A stretch of 64,000 nucleotides of DNA, taken from Aquidulcibacter paucihalophilus. GTDB lineage: Bacteria > Pseudomonadota > Alphaproteobacteria > Caulobacterales > Aquidulcibacteraceae. Each line of letters begins with the position of its first letter. Position 1 is the stretch's first letter. This document shows positions 48,760 to 57,264 of this stretch, piece after piece. The notes below the pieces were generated by a model. The model was not told where the DNA came from. It was given only the letters and a program-made list of their open reading frames with translations, and searched no databases. The stretch is taken from the NCBI RefSeq assembly GCF_002105465.1, contig NZ_NCSQ01000167.1, positions 1-64,000 of the forward strand, given 5' to 3'. The translations under genes were made by a program, and so were the position numbers.

Positions 48760-48790
48760 GAACAAAACAAGAATAGAACGAAGGCAGAAC
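48760..48790. promoter_or_regulatory. Tandem LexA (SOS) boxes upstream of micropeptide gene
   Basis: The alphaproteobacterial LexA site is GTTC-N7-GTTC, or GAAC-N7-GAAC on the other strand. A perfect copy lies at 48776-48790 (GAAC GAAGGCA GAAC), and a one-mismatch copy at 48760-48774 (GAAC AAAACAA GAAT). The perfect copy ends 14 bases before the start of the 28-codon gene, where LexA would block transcription. Confidence 0.8.
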
Positions 48791-48804
48791 AAACGAGGTG
48801 AAAC

Positions 48805-48891
48805 ATGGCCCAACTTCAAGACGCAGCCGCTTTCGCAGCAATTCTCGCTTTCACCCTCATGGCTTGGGGTTGGGGCGCTGTCATCGGCTGA
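48805..48891 (+). CDS. sidA: SOS-controlled 28-residue membrane peptide, SidA-like
   Basis: The peptide MAQLQDAAAFAAILAFTLMA... has 28 residues, with a short polar N-terminus and one membrane helix ending in WGWGAVIG. GAGGTG lies four bases before the ATG. A perfect and a near-perfect LexA box are directly upstream. In Caulobacter the SOS-induced SidA is a 29-residue inner-membrane peptide that binds the division proteins FtsW and FtsN and stops cytokinesis. Size, topology, SOS control and position between lolD and dnaE all agree with that, but I could not align the two sequences, so orthology is inference. The gene is too short for usual gene finding and is easily missed. Confidence 0.65.
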   Translation: MAQLQDAAAFAAILAFTLMAWGWGAVIG

Positions 48892-48997
48892 GGATGGCTT
48901 TGAGATTTCTGTCGGCGAGGGCTGACAGAGGCCGGTGAGTCCTGTCAGACTAAGCCCCTTACTGGTGGTGATTCAGTCGACGGATTCAGGTGGCCCT

Positions 48998-51900
48998 ATG
49001 GCGGATGATACTTTCTCTAGCGGCGACTTCTCTGGCCAAGGTCAGGGTGTGGGTGAAGTCGCTGGGGCGGTTGGTTCACAATCTGTTGGGTTGGGTCCTG
49101 GTGGAGGTGAACCTAGTGGTGCCGAATTTGTTGGCGCCGGACCAAGTGGTTCCAAGCATGCGGTAAGGCCCACTCTGGCAGGCCCCGGTTTTGTGCATTT
49201 GCGGGTGCGCTCTGCCTATTCGCTGCTGGATGGCGCGATGACGGTTAAGAAGCTTGCGGGCTATGCGGCTAAGGCAGGATGCGTCGCCGTCGGCATCTCA
49301 GACCCAAACTTGTTTGGTGCGCTCGAATTTTCAGAAGCTTTGGCGGAAAAAGGCATTCAGCCCATCATGGGCTTAACTCTGGCTGTTTCCTTCTTGAGTC
49401 AAAAGCCTGGGGTCGCAGCAGGACCAGATGGCTGTTTGGCTCTGATTGCCCAGAATGAGAAGGGCTGGGCCAATCTAATGGCGCTTTCCAGCGTCGCCTT
49501 CCTGGAGGCACCAGCAGGCAGTCTGCCCCATGTCAGCCTAAACCACGTTCTGGAGCATAGTGAAGGCGTGATCTGCCTCACCGGGGGGCGGGAAGGGTTG
49601 TTGAACCGCGCTCTTGCCGCCAATCTGAAGACAGAGGCCGACATCTTGGTGCGGCACTTGGCCAAGGCTTTTCCCAATCGCCTTTATGTCGAGCTGCAAC
49701 GCCACGGCTTGGCCGATGAAGCCCAGGTTGAGCCGCTTCTGATTGATTTGGCCTATCAAGCTCATTTGCCGCTGGTGGCCACCAATGATGTGCGCTTTGA
49801 CAGCCCCGAGCGCCATCGCGCGCAAGACATTTTGATGTGTATTGGCCAGGCTACCCGTGTGGCTGATGACAAGCGAGAGCGTGTCTCGCCCAATCATTAT
49901 TTCAGAAGCGAAGCCGAAATGGTCGCCCTGTTTGCCGACTTGCCCGAGGCTTTGGCCAATAGTGTGGATATTGCCCGGCGTTGTGCCATCCGCCCTCTGA
50001 TGCGCGCACCCATCCTGCCGCGCTTTACGACAGCTGAAGGGCGCGATGAGCCCGAAGAATTGGCCACCCAAGCGCGCCAAGGCTTGCAAGCGCGCCTGTT
50101 AAAGCGCCCGCCTGTTGTCGCCCGCGAAATCTATGAGCAGCGGCTGGAACACGAAATCAATGTGATCAACCGCATGGGGTTTGCGGGCTACTTCCTGATC
50201 GTTGCCGATTTCATCAAATGGTCGAAGGAAAACAATATCCCAGTCGGCCCCGGTCGGGGCTCCGGCGCTGGCTCTCTGGTTGCTTATTCGCTGACCATTA
50301 CTGACCTTGATCCCCTCGCTTTTGGCTTGTTGTTTGAGCGCTTCTTGAACCCTGAACGCGTCTCCATGCCCGACTTCGATATCGATTTCTGTCAGGAAAA
50401 GCGCGATCAAGTTATTGATTATGTGCAGAAGAAATATGGCGCAGATCGGGTTGCCCAAATCATCACTTTCGGCACCTTGCAGGCCCGCGCCGCCTTGCGC
50501 GATGTGGGTCGCGTTTTGGATATGTCTTACGGCCAAGTTGACCGTCTAGCCAAAATGGTGCCGAATAATCCCGCCGCACCCGTGACCTTGGCGCAAGCCA
50601 TTAAGGATGAACCCCGTTTGCAAGAAGAGCGGTCGCGCGATGGGGATGTGCGTACGCTTCTGGATGCCGCGATTGAGCTTGAGGGCCTTTACCGCAACGC
50701 CTCGACCCATGCGGCTGGTGTGGTGATTGGTGATCGGCCCCTGCATGAACTGGTACCGCTTTATAAGGACCCGCGTTCCAGCCTGCCTGCCACCCAATTC
50801 AATATGAAATGGGTGGAGCCTGCAGGCCTTGTCAAGTTCGACTTCTTGGGCCTCAAAACCCTTACCGTGATTCAGCGCGCCTTAGACTTTTTGAAGGCAC
50901 GCGGCATAGTGGTTGATCTCGACACCTTGCCGTTTGATGATCCCAAAACCTACGAGCTTTTGGCCTCCGGCAAGACCATGGGCGTGTTCCAGTTGGAAAG
51001 CCAAGGCATGCGCGACACGTTGCGCAAAATGCGGGCCGATACGCTTGATGACATCATCGCTTTGATCTCTCTTTATCGCCCCGGACCGATGAAGAATATT
51101 GAGACCTATTGCGACGTGAAATTTGGCCGCAAAGAAGCTGATTATCTGCATGAAAGCTTGGTTTCGGTCCTCAAAGAAACCCAAGGCGTCATCATCTATC
51201 AGGAACAGGTGATGCAAATCGCCCAAATCCTGTCGGGCTATTCCTTGGGCGAAGCAGACCTTTTGCGTCGCGCCATGGGCAAAAAGAAGCCCGAAGAAAT
51301 GGCTAAGCAAAAAGACCGCTTTGTCAGTGGGGCGACCGAGCGTGGTGTGGATGCAGACCTTGCCGACCGCATCTTTGAATTGGTGAGTGAATTTGCGGGC
51401 TACGGCTTCAACAAGTCCCACGCCGCCGCTTATGCCGTTATCGCGTACCAAACCGCGTATCTCAAGGCCAATCATCCGGTTGAGTTCATGGCTGCGTCCA
51501 TGTCGCTTGATATTGATGACACCGACAAATTGGGTGCCTTCATGCAAGAAGCAAAAAGCATGAAGATCAAAGTGTTGTCGCCCGATCTTAACTATTCAGG
51601 GGCGGATTTTACCGTCCAAGACGATGCCATTCGCTATGCTTTGGGGGGCATCAAGTCTGTGGGCGTCGCGGCGATGGCGCAGCTGGTGGAAATCCGTGAG
51701 GCAGGCGGCAAATTTAAGTCCCTGCATGATTTGGCTGAGCGGGTGGACCCGCGCGTTCTGGGGCGCCGCACATGGGAGACTCTGGCCAAAGCAGGGGCCT
51801 TTGACTCAATTGAGCCCAATCGCGCTTTGGTTTTTGCCTCATCTGATCAATTGGTTGCCCATGCCAATGCGGCCGCTTCCGACCGGCAAAGCGCGCAGAC

Positions 51901-52600
51901 AAGCCTCTTTGGTGATGCGGCGCCGCCTCCGCGGGCACCTTTGCCCCATGTTAAACCGTGGTCGGCGCAGGAGCGTCTCGATCATGAGTTTGCCGCCCTC
52001 GGCCTTTTCCTATCCGGCCATCCGCTTGACGATTTGATTGAAGCGCTGCGCCGCCGCCAAACCGTCTTTTTCTCAGAGATTCAGTCTAAAATGCAGGGAT
52101 CTGACGCGATCTTCCGCATGGCGGGTGTGGTCCGGGCCCGCAAAGAGCGGCCAGCGCGGGATGGCGGCAAATTTGCTTGGGTGACCTTGAGTGATCCGAC
52201 GGGTGAGTTTGAAGTCATGATCATGCCTGAGACCCTGAATGAAGCGCGCGATTATCTCGAGCCCGGCACATCGGTCAGTTTCCGAGCGAAGGCGCGCCTG
52301 CGGGATGGCGATTTGAAGCTGTCGGCAGAAAAGATTGAGTTGTTGGACCAGACCGACATGTCGGGCTGTGCCGGGATTAAAGTCTTCTTGGCGCGTGGCG
52401 CACCCATCGAAGAACTTGCCCGTGTGACCGAAACCTTGCGCGGTGCTACCTCTTCCAGCTTTGGTGAATTGCGCGTCGTGGTTGAACTCGCCGATGGCCG
52501 CGAAGTCGAAATCCAAGCCCCCGGCCGCTTCCCCATCGACGTCGCAGCAAGGCGGGCCTTGAAAAGCGCGTCTGGCGTGGATTTGGTGGCGGAGTTTTAG
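48998..52600 (+). CDS. dnaE: DNA polymerase III subunit alpha (DnaE1)
   Basis: DnaE is the replicative polymerase. The PHP domain starts at FVHLRVRSAYSLLDGAMTVKKLA. The polymerase palm holds the catalytic acids in MPDFDIDFCQEKRD and a later Asp in VKFDFLGLKTL. The tandem HhH, OB-fold (FRMAGVVRARKERP...FAWVTLSDPTGEFEV) and C-terminal parts follow. The form is DnaE1, not the mutagenic DnaE2. Unusually, about 60 Gly/Ser-rich residues (from MADDTFSSGDF to GSKHAVRPTLAG) precede the PHP domain. A GTG at 48935 would make the tail longer still; the ATG at 48998 was chosen. The SOS boxes upstream act on the micropeptide, but read-through into dnaE is possible. Confidence 0.95.
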   Translation: MADDTFSSGDFSGQGQGVGEVAGAVGSQSVGLGPGGGEPSGAEFVGAGPSGSKHAVRPTLAGPGFVHLRVRSAYSLLDGAMTVKKLAGYAAKAGCVAVGISDPNLFGALEFSEALAEKGIQPIMGLTLAVSFLSQKPGVAAGPDGCLALIAQNEKGWANLMALSSVAFLEAPAGSLPHVSLNHVLEHSEGVICLTGGREGLLNRALAANLKTEADILVRHLAKAFPNRLYVELQRHGLADEAQVEPLLIDLAYQAHLPLVATNDVRFDSPERHRAQDILMCIGQATRVADDKRERVSPNHYFRSEAEMVALFADLPEALANSVDIARRCAIRPLMRAPILPRFTTAEGRDEPEELATQARQGLQARLLKRPPVVAREIYEQRLEHEINVINRMGFAGYFLIVADFIKWSKENNIPVGPGRGSGAGSLVAYSLTITDLDPLAFGLLFERFLNPERVSMPDFDIDFCQEKRDQVIDYVQKKYGADRVAQIITFGTLQARAALRDVGRVLDMSYGQVDRLAKMVPNNPAAPVTLAQAIKDEPRLQEERSRDGDVRTLLDAAIELEGLYRNASTHAAGVVIGDRPLHELVPLYKDPRSSLPATQFNMKWVEPAGLVKFDFLGLKTLTVIQRALDFLKARGIVVDLDTLPFDDPKTYELLASGKTMGVFQLESQGMRDTLRKMRADTLDDIIALISLYRPGPMKNIETYCDVKFGRKEADYLHESLVSVLKETQGVIIYQEQVMQIAQILSGYSLGEADLLRRAMGKKKPEEMAKQKDRFVSGATERGVDADLADRIFELVSEFAGYGFNKSHAAAYAVIAYQTAYLKANHPVEFMAASMSLDIDDTDKLGAFMQEAKSMKIKVLSPDLNYSGADFTVQDDAIRYALGGIKSVGVAAMAQLVEIREAGGKFKSLHDLAERVDPRVLGRRTWETLAKAGAFDSIEPNRALVFASSDQLVAHANAAASDRQSAQTSLFGDAAPPPRAPLPHVKPWSAQERLDHEFAALGLFLSGHPLDDLIEALRRRQTVFFSEIQSKMQGSDAIFRMAGVVRARKERPARDGGKFAWVTLSDPTGEFEVMIMPETLNEARDYLEPGTSVSFRAKARLRDGDLKLSAEKIELLDQTDMSGCAGIKVFLARGAPIEELARVTETLRGATSSSFGELRVVVELADGREVEIQAPGRFPIDVAARRALKSASGVDLVAEF

Positions 52601-52912
52601 GGGGGGGTCCATAGCAACATGACTTGGCGCAGCTCAAGGCGTGGCACCGCCTGATTGGAAGGTGGCCGACAATTGTCTTTGCACAAGGTGGTGGCCTTGA
52701 GCTGTAATCGGCTTTGTCGACACGTGAAGCGCGCTTCGTGCCACCCCGTCTTGTGCGCCCGGACACGCGCTCAACCTGTGCTTAGTTACAGTCCGCGAAA
52801 AAGGCCGTCGACGTTGACATGGCAAAGGCCAAAACCACCGCAAAGCCCCAGCCCTGCGTTGCCTCGTGGGAAGCGACTGCAGCCCGCTTAAACTCACTGC
52901 TTGTGCAGAGGC
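52601..52912. other. Structured intergenic region after dnaE
   Basis: No gene is recognised. Two inverted repeats are visible. CAGCTCAAGGC (52630-52640) pairs with GCCTTGAGCTG (52694-52704) across 53 bases. GAAGCGCGCTTC (52726-52737) is a perfect 12-bp palindrome. They could be termination structures, a small RNA or part of a short dispersed repeat. Confidence 0.5.
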
Positions 52913-53248
52913 TCAATCCGCCTTCAGGGCGGCGAGTTCGTTGCCGCTGGGATCGCGGAAGTGGAATCGGCGGCCACCTGGAAAAGCAAAAACCGGTTTG
53001 GTAATCACGCCGCCCGCCCGCATCACCGCTTCAAGACACGCGTCTAGATCATCAACGGCGATGACGGGTAGCGGTGCAGTCGTGGCCTCGCTCAAGTCGC
53101 CCTGTAGGCCAATGTCCACATCGCCAGTTGTTGTGCACGAATAGCTGGGGCCATAGTCGGCGAGGGCAAAGCCAAAAGCCTCACCATAGAAGGCGCGCGT
53201 TGCCGGCAGCTCGGCGGCGGGAAGCTCAATATAACTGATCCGAGACAT
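52913..53248 (-). CDS. VOC-family (glyoxalase/bleomycin-resistance fold) protein
   Basis: The 111-residue product has the vicinal-oxygen-chelate fold: two beta-alpha-beta-beta-beta units, opening ISYIELPAAELPATRAFYGEAFGF and closing RRFHFRDPSGNELAAL. Such proteins bind metals or small ligands, or form enzymes such as glyoxalases. The substrate is unknown. The gene lies just downstream of lexA on the same strand, about 95 bases away, and might be co-transcribed. Confidence 0.82.
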   Translation of the reverse strand: MSRISYIELPAAELPATRAFYGEAFGFALADYGPSYSCTTTGDVDIGLQGDLSEATTAPLPVIAVDDLDACLEAVMRAGGVITKPVFAFPGGRRFHFRDPSGNELAALKAD

Positions 53249-53343
53249 GATTTGAGCACTCCCAACGGGTTAGATTTTTCTGGGAGTGCACCCGCGCGTG
53301 GCCACCCGTTGCACGACCCGTCACGCGCGACGCAAATCCGCGA

Positions 53344-54036
53344 TTAATAACGCCGATATAGCCCTGCCAGTACGCCTTGGACCTTGACGCGATCTGGCCC
53401 GAAAATGCGGGTTTCATAGCGGGGGTTGGCGGCTTCTAGAGCGATGGACTGTCCGCGGCGGCGCAAGCGCTTCAAAGTGGCTTCTTCGTCATCGACAAGC
53501 GCAACCACAATATCGCCAGATTGGGCATCATCGGTGCGGCGGATGATGACGAAATCGCCCTCCAAAATCCCCGCATCAATCATGGAATCGCCTTTGACTT
53601 CCAAAGCGAAGTGCAGGGCAGGGTCCAATTGGTCTGGGGCAGAAATCCGGTCAATCTCATGCTGGATGGCGGCAATGGGCACACCTGCTGCAATGCGACC
53701 CAAGACAGCAATGTCATTGGCGGCTGACGGTGGCGCAGCGGGAATGGCGGGCGCAGGCTTTGAACCCACAACCAGCGGCGTAAAGGGTTGACGACCTTTG
53801 GGCGGGGCCGAGGTGGTGGAACTATCAGGTAGTTTCAATACTTCCAAAGCCCGGGCGCGATGGGCAAGGCGGCGCAGAAAGCCGCGCTCTTCCAAAGCGG
53901 TGATCAGGCGGTGAATGCCCGACTTTGATGCCAAATCCAGTGCATCCTTCATTTCGTCAAACGAGGGCGAAACACCGGTTGCTTTGAGACGCTCATGAAT
54001 AAAAAGCAAAAGCTCTCGTTGTTTGGACGTCAGCAT
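53344..54036 (-). CDS. lexA: SOS repressor LexA
   Basis: LexA represses DNA-damage genes and cleaves itself when RecA is activated. The N-terminal winged helix is [29 protein letters not shown] and [20 protein letters not shown]. The cleavage site Ala-Gly is in [11 protein letters not shown]. The catalytic Ser is in [11 protein letters not shown] and the Lys in EATLKRL. A linker of about 35 Pro/Ala-rich residues joins the domains. The ATG at 54036 follows GGGGGAG; a TTG at 54039 adjoins it. A perfect SOS box lies about 90 bases upstream (54126-54140), so autoregulation is expected. Confidence 0.97.
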   Translation of the reverse strand: MLTSKQRELLLFIHERLKATGVSPSFDEMKDALDLASKSGIHRLITALEERGFLRRLAHRARALEVLKLPDSSTTSAPPKGRQPFTPLVVGSKPAPAIPAAPPSAANDIAVLGRIAAGVPIAAIQHEIDRISAPDQLDPALHFALEVKGDSMIDAGILEGDFVIIRRTDDAQSGDIVVALVDDEEATLKRLRRRGQSIALEAANPRYETRIFGPDRVKVQGVLAGLYRRY

Positions 54037-54125
54037 CAACTCCCCCTATCTGAGGGCCGCGCCCACGCGCTTAGCCCCTATCAAATCCGATGGCACCGTG
54101 AACGATGCACGAACAAAGTAGCGAT

Positions 54126-54140
54126 GTTCTAACTCTGTTC
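54126..54140. promoter_or_regulatory. LexA (SOS) box upstream of lexA
   Basis: GTTC TAACTCT GTTC matches the alphaproteobacterial consensus GTTC-N7-GTTC exactly. It lies 90-104 bases upstream of the lexA start, and also about 120 bases before gltX on the other strand. LexA autoregulation through such a site is well established in this class. Confidence 0.85.
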
Positions 54141-54259
54141 CGTTTTTACGTCTATAGGGTGTTCGAAATTTTTCCGCAGCCACAGGACGGCTTACCTACA
54201 CATGCCCCTCTCGCCTGTGAGCGGCATGACTGCTAAGTCAGCCCGGATAGGAAAGAAAC

Positions 54260-55594
54260 ATGAAAGTCAGATTTGCACCTTCGCCCACGGGCAAACTTCA
54301 CGTCGGCAATGTCATCACGGCCTTGCGCAATTGGTTGTTCGTGCGCCAGCATGGCGGCACCTTCCTGTTGCGTATTGATGATACCGATACGGCCCGCTCC
54401 ACCAAGGCCTATGAGGATGGCATCCGAACGGACCTGACGTGGTTGGGTCTGACCTGGGATGAAGAAGCCCGCCAATCAGCCCGGTTTGACGTCTATGATA
54501 AGGCGCGCGACCGCTTGATCGCTGCAGGCCTGCTCTATCCCTGTTATGAGACAGCCGAAGAATTGGACCGCAAGCGCAAGATCGCTTTGTCGCGTAAATT
54601 GCCACCTGTCTATGACCGTGCCGCACTGGCGCTGACAGATGCTGAGAAGGCTGCCTTTGAAGCAGAAGGGCGCAAGCCGCATTGGCGCTTTAAGTTGTCG
54701 GGCAAGCGGGTTGCGTGGAAAGACTTGATCCGGGGCGAACAAACCGTTGACACCGCTTCCATGTCTGACCCCGTGTTGATCCGTGAAGATGGCGCGTATC
54801 TTTATACCCTGCCATCGGTCGTTGATGATGTGGATTTAGGCGTCACCCATGTGATCCGTGGCGAAGACCATGTGACCAATACAGGCGCACAGGCTGAAAT
54901 CTTTGAGGCTTTAACCGGCGGCACCCGCCCAGAGTTTGGCCATTTCCCGCTCTTGGTCGGCGCAGATGGCGAGACATTGTCTAAGCGCATTGGCTCTTTG
55001 TCAGTTGAAAGCCTGCGCGAGCAAGGGGTAGCTCCACTAGCGGTATTATCCTTGATGGCGCGGATCGGCACGTCTGATCCGGTTGAGGCGGTCGATAATC
55101 TGGATGCGTTGGTGGCGGGTTTTGACTTCGGCAAGATCGGCCGCGCGCCCGCCCGATTTGACCCCGAAGATGTGCGTCGCTTGGATGCCCAATTATTGCA
55201 GCATGCCGATTATGCCGCGATCAAGCCGCGCCTTGCCGCCCTTGACTGTGATTTGGGCGAGGCTTTCTGGCTTGCCGTGCGTGGTAATCTGGCCAAGTTT
55301 GATGATGTCAGCCTGTGGGCCCGCGTGGTCCAAGGCCCGATTGAGCCCCAAATTGACGAGCCGGACTTTATCGCCACGGCGCTGGGTCTTTTGCCAACTG
55401 GACCTTATGATGAGACGTCTTGGTCAAGCTTTACCGAAGCGGTCAAGGCGGCCACGGGTGCGAAGGGTAAGGGCCTGTTCATGCCCTTGCGCAAGGCGCT
55501 GACTGGCCAAGAGCATGGGCCTGAAATGAAGAGCTTGTTTATGCTGATCGGGCCAGATCGGGCGGCTGCTCGCTTGGCGGGCACCACAGCTTAA
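54260..55594 (+). CDS. gltX: Glutamyl-tRNA synthetase
   Basis: GluRS charges tRNA-Glu. The HIGH-type motif is in APSPTGKLHVGN and the KMSKS-type motif in GETLSKRIGS. The helix RIDDTDTARST is typical. The 444-residue length is short for GluRS and fits the alphaproteobacterial second type (often with tRNA-Gln activity), but the choice between GltX1 and GltX2 is uncertain. Its stop overlaps the stop of the convergent TetR gene by three to four bases. Confidence 0.93.
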   Translation: MKVRFAPSPTGKLHVGNVITALRNWLFVRQHGGTFLLRIDDTDTARSTKAYEDGIRTDLTWLGLTWDEEARQSARFDVYDKARDRLIAAGLLYPCYETAEELDRKRKIALSRKLPPVYDRAALALTDAEKAAFEAEGRKPHWRFKLSGKRVAWKDLIRGEQTVDTASMSDPVLIREDGAYLYTLPSVVDDVDLGVTHVIRGEDHVTNTGAQAEIFEALTGGTRPEFGHFPLLVGADGETLSKRIGSLSVESLREQGVAPLAVLSLMARIGTSDPVEAVDNLDALVAGFDFGKIGRAPARFDPEDVRRLDAQLLQHADYAAIKPRLAALDCDLGEAFWLAVRGNLAKFDDVSLWARVVQGPIEPQIDEPDFIATALGLLPTGPYDETSWSSFTEAVKAATGAKGKGLFMPLRKALTGQEHGPEMKSLFMLIGPDRAAARLAGTTA

Positions 55595-57168
55595 GGGCGC
55601 AGGTTGTCGCGGTCCGCCCGCCAGTTTTCGGCTTCACAACGCGCGTGAAAATGGGCCGTGCCATAGATTTTGAAGAAGTCTTCTGCGACCTGCCAGCAGG
55701 AATCAAACCAGCTATCTTCTGGGGTGGGCATAATCCCAGTATTGCTGCGCAAGGCCCAGGACATGCTTTGGATCGGCCCAAATATATCATGGATCATTGG
55801 CCAAGACGCGGGCGTCGCAAGGTAGTTTTCACCGATTAAGCGGTTAAAGCGCTTGGTCCAAAAGCCGAATATATAGCTGACCAAGGCGGCGGAAGATGGC
55901 ATTGGGTTGCCCTCCTTTAGTCGCGCAATAATCCCAAATTGAATGGAACCCAGGCGTAAGCTATCTGGGTCTGTATAAGTGTTAAGTGGCCGCAAAATAC
56001 AGGTCGTCAGCCGGGCTAACGGGTTTTTTTGGTCGTCATCCTGCCCCACCCAAGCGCAGAATAAGGACATCCCCAAGGCATAGACCTCTTCATGTAGCGC
56101 CACATCATTGGGGAATTGGCGATACAGGGTGGCGGTTGACACACCTGCCCGTTTGGCAATCGCCGACATGCTGAGATTTTCAAACCCACGCTCATAATTC
56201 TCGTAAATGGCGGCAGCCAATATGCGAATCCGCCGATTGGCGGTATTGAGACGATTGATTTGGGGGCTCGCCATCTTTTCCAATTCACGAAACGCAAAGT
56301 CCATGAAGTTTTTGGGTGGTGGGCCAAGGGCTAGACTGCGCTCAAATTCCTCAATCAGCGGCAAGCTATCGCGCCCGGGGGCGGGGTCAATCTCGGAAGC
56401 TTGACGGGGGCTTTGGACCGGCGGTGTGAGCGTGTTCGCCAGCCAGTCCCATTGATAGGTTTTACTGAAAATCTGATATTTATGCGTGCCATAGACCTTA
56501 AAGAACCCCTCCACGACCTTTATCGCCTCATGGTGCCAGCTTTGGCTGGGCACATAATGGCCGCGCCCGCCCTGAAACCAGTGCAAGGCGCGCGCTTCAA
56601 TCGGACCGATCAAACGAAACAATTGATGGTGCATCGATCCGGGCTCAACAAAGCCCGCTTCGATCAAATTTGTGATCTCACGCCGCCAAAACTGATGCAG
56701 CGCCTCAAAACCAGTTTGCGCAGTCCGGCTTGCGATCTCGCCCGTGGCTGCATCCTTACGAACTTGAAACGTCTGGGCAATAGTGAATTGGCGAAGATAC
56801 GGCTCCGACAGGATCAAGGCATAATGATGCACAAGTTCGATCAGGTTCCGAATGGGATTTGGGTGCGTTTCCTGGTCCAGCAAGGCCGCAAGGATGAGTT
56901 CATGACCCAGCGCAAGGGCCTGCAGATTCATGTCGTTTCGATTGGGGAAGAGCCGATAGAGGGTAGCGGTTGAAACACCTGCGTGTACGGTGATGGCTGT
57001 TATATTGGCATTTAGAAAACCGGCTTCAGCCCATTCTTTCAAAACCGCGGCCAAAATCAGTCGTTTACGCGTTGCATCATCCGATCTACGAGCCTGTGTC
57101 TTCAGACACAATTCGACCTGATGTTGGAACAAGGCTTTGTTTCTTTGATTAGAAGTCGGGAGGGGCAT
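55591..57168 (-). CDS. Double TetR-family regulator (A-B fusion)
   Basis: This 525-residue protein contains two complete TetR-type units. The first half (about residues 1-250) has the helix-turn-helix ITVHAGVSTATLYRLFPNR and a ligand domain ending FFKVYGTHKYQIFSKTYQWDW. A linker rich in Pro and Ser (about 255-290) follows. The second half has IAKRAGVSTATLYRQFPN and ends EDFFKIYGTAHFHARCEAENW. The halves differ from each other. The first resembles the gene at 58009 (type A); the second resembles the gene at 57263 (type B, sharing NRR.RI.AA and the CW..A..F ending). TetR proteins normally act as dimers, so one chain could form its own A-B dimer. No ligand or target is known. The ATG lacks an obvious ribosome-binding site. 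Confidence 0.85.
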   Translation of the reverse strand: MPLPTSNQRNKALFQHQVELCLKTQARRSDDATRKRLILAAVLKEWAEAGFLNANITAITVHAGVSTATLYRLFPNRNDMNLQALALGHELILAALLDQETHPNPIRNLIELVHHYALILSEPYLRQFTIAQTFQVRKDAATGEIASRTAQTGFEALHQFWRREITNLIEAGFVEPGSMHHQLFRLIGPIEARALHWFQGGRGHYVPSQSWHHEAIKVVEGFFKVYGTHKYQIFSKTYQWDWLANTLTPPVQSPRQASEIDPAPGRDSLPLIEEFERSLALGPPPKNFMDFAFRELEKMASPQINRLNTANRRIRILAAAIYENYERGFENLSMSAIAKRAGVSTATLYRQFPNDVALHEEVYALGMSLFCAWVGQDDDQKNPLARLTTCILRPLNTYTDPDSLRLGSIQFGIIARLKEGNPMPSSAALVSYIFGFWTKRFNRLIGENYLATPASWPMIHDIFGPIQSMSWALRSNTGIMPTPEDSWFDSCWQVAEDFFKIYGTAHFHARCEAENWRADRDNLRP

Positions 57169-57242
57169 GTTGCGTCGATCATAAGGAGATTGAGTTGCCT
57201 TTCACGCGCACCAAGGGGGCAAACCAATAACGGGGAAAAAAG

Positions 57243-57264
57243 AATATTACTTATTGGTAGTATT
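57243..57264. promoter_or_regulatory. Imperfect palindrome before the double TetR gene
   Basis: AATATTAC (57243-57250) and GTAGTATT (57257-57264) are complementary except for one base, around a 6-base spacer, 75-96 bases before the double TetR gene start. ATTACTT, which overlaps the left arm, also occurs in the palindrome at 58989-59005. It is a candidate TetR operator by symmetry and place only. Confidence 0.4.

Noticed and set aside
48935..52600. Error-prone DnaE2 as an alternative for the dnaE gene, given the SOS boxes
   Set aside because: The sequence has DnaE1 features, there are no imuA/imuB genes, and the boxes sit in front of the micropeptide.
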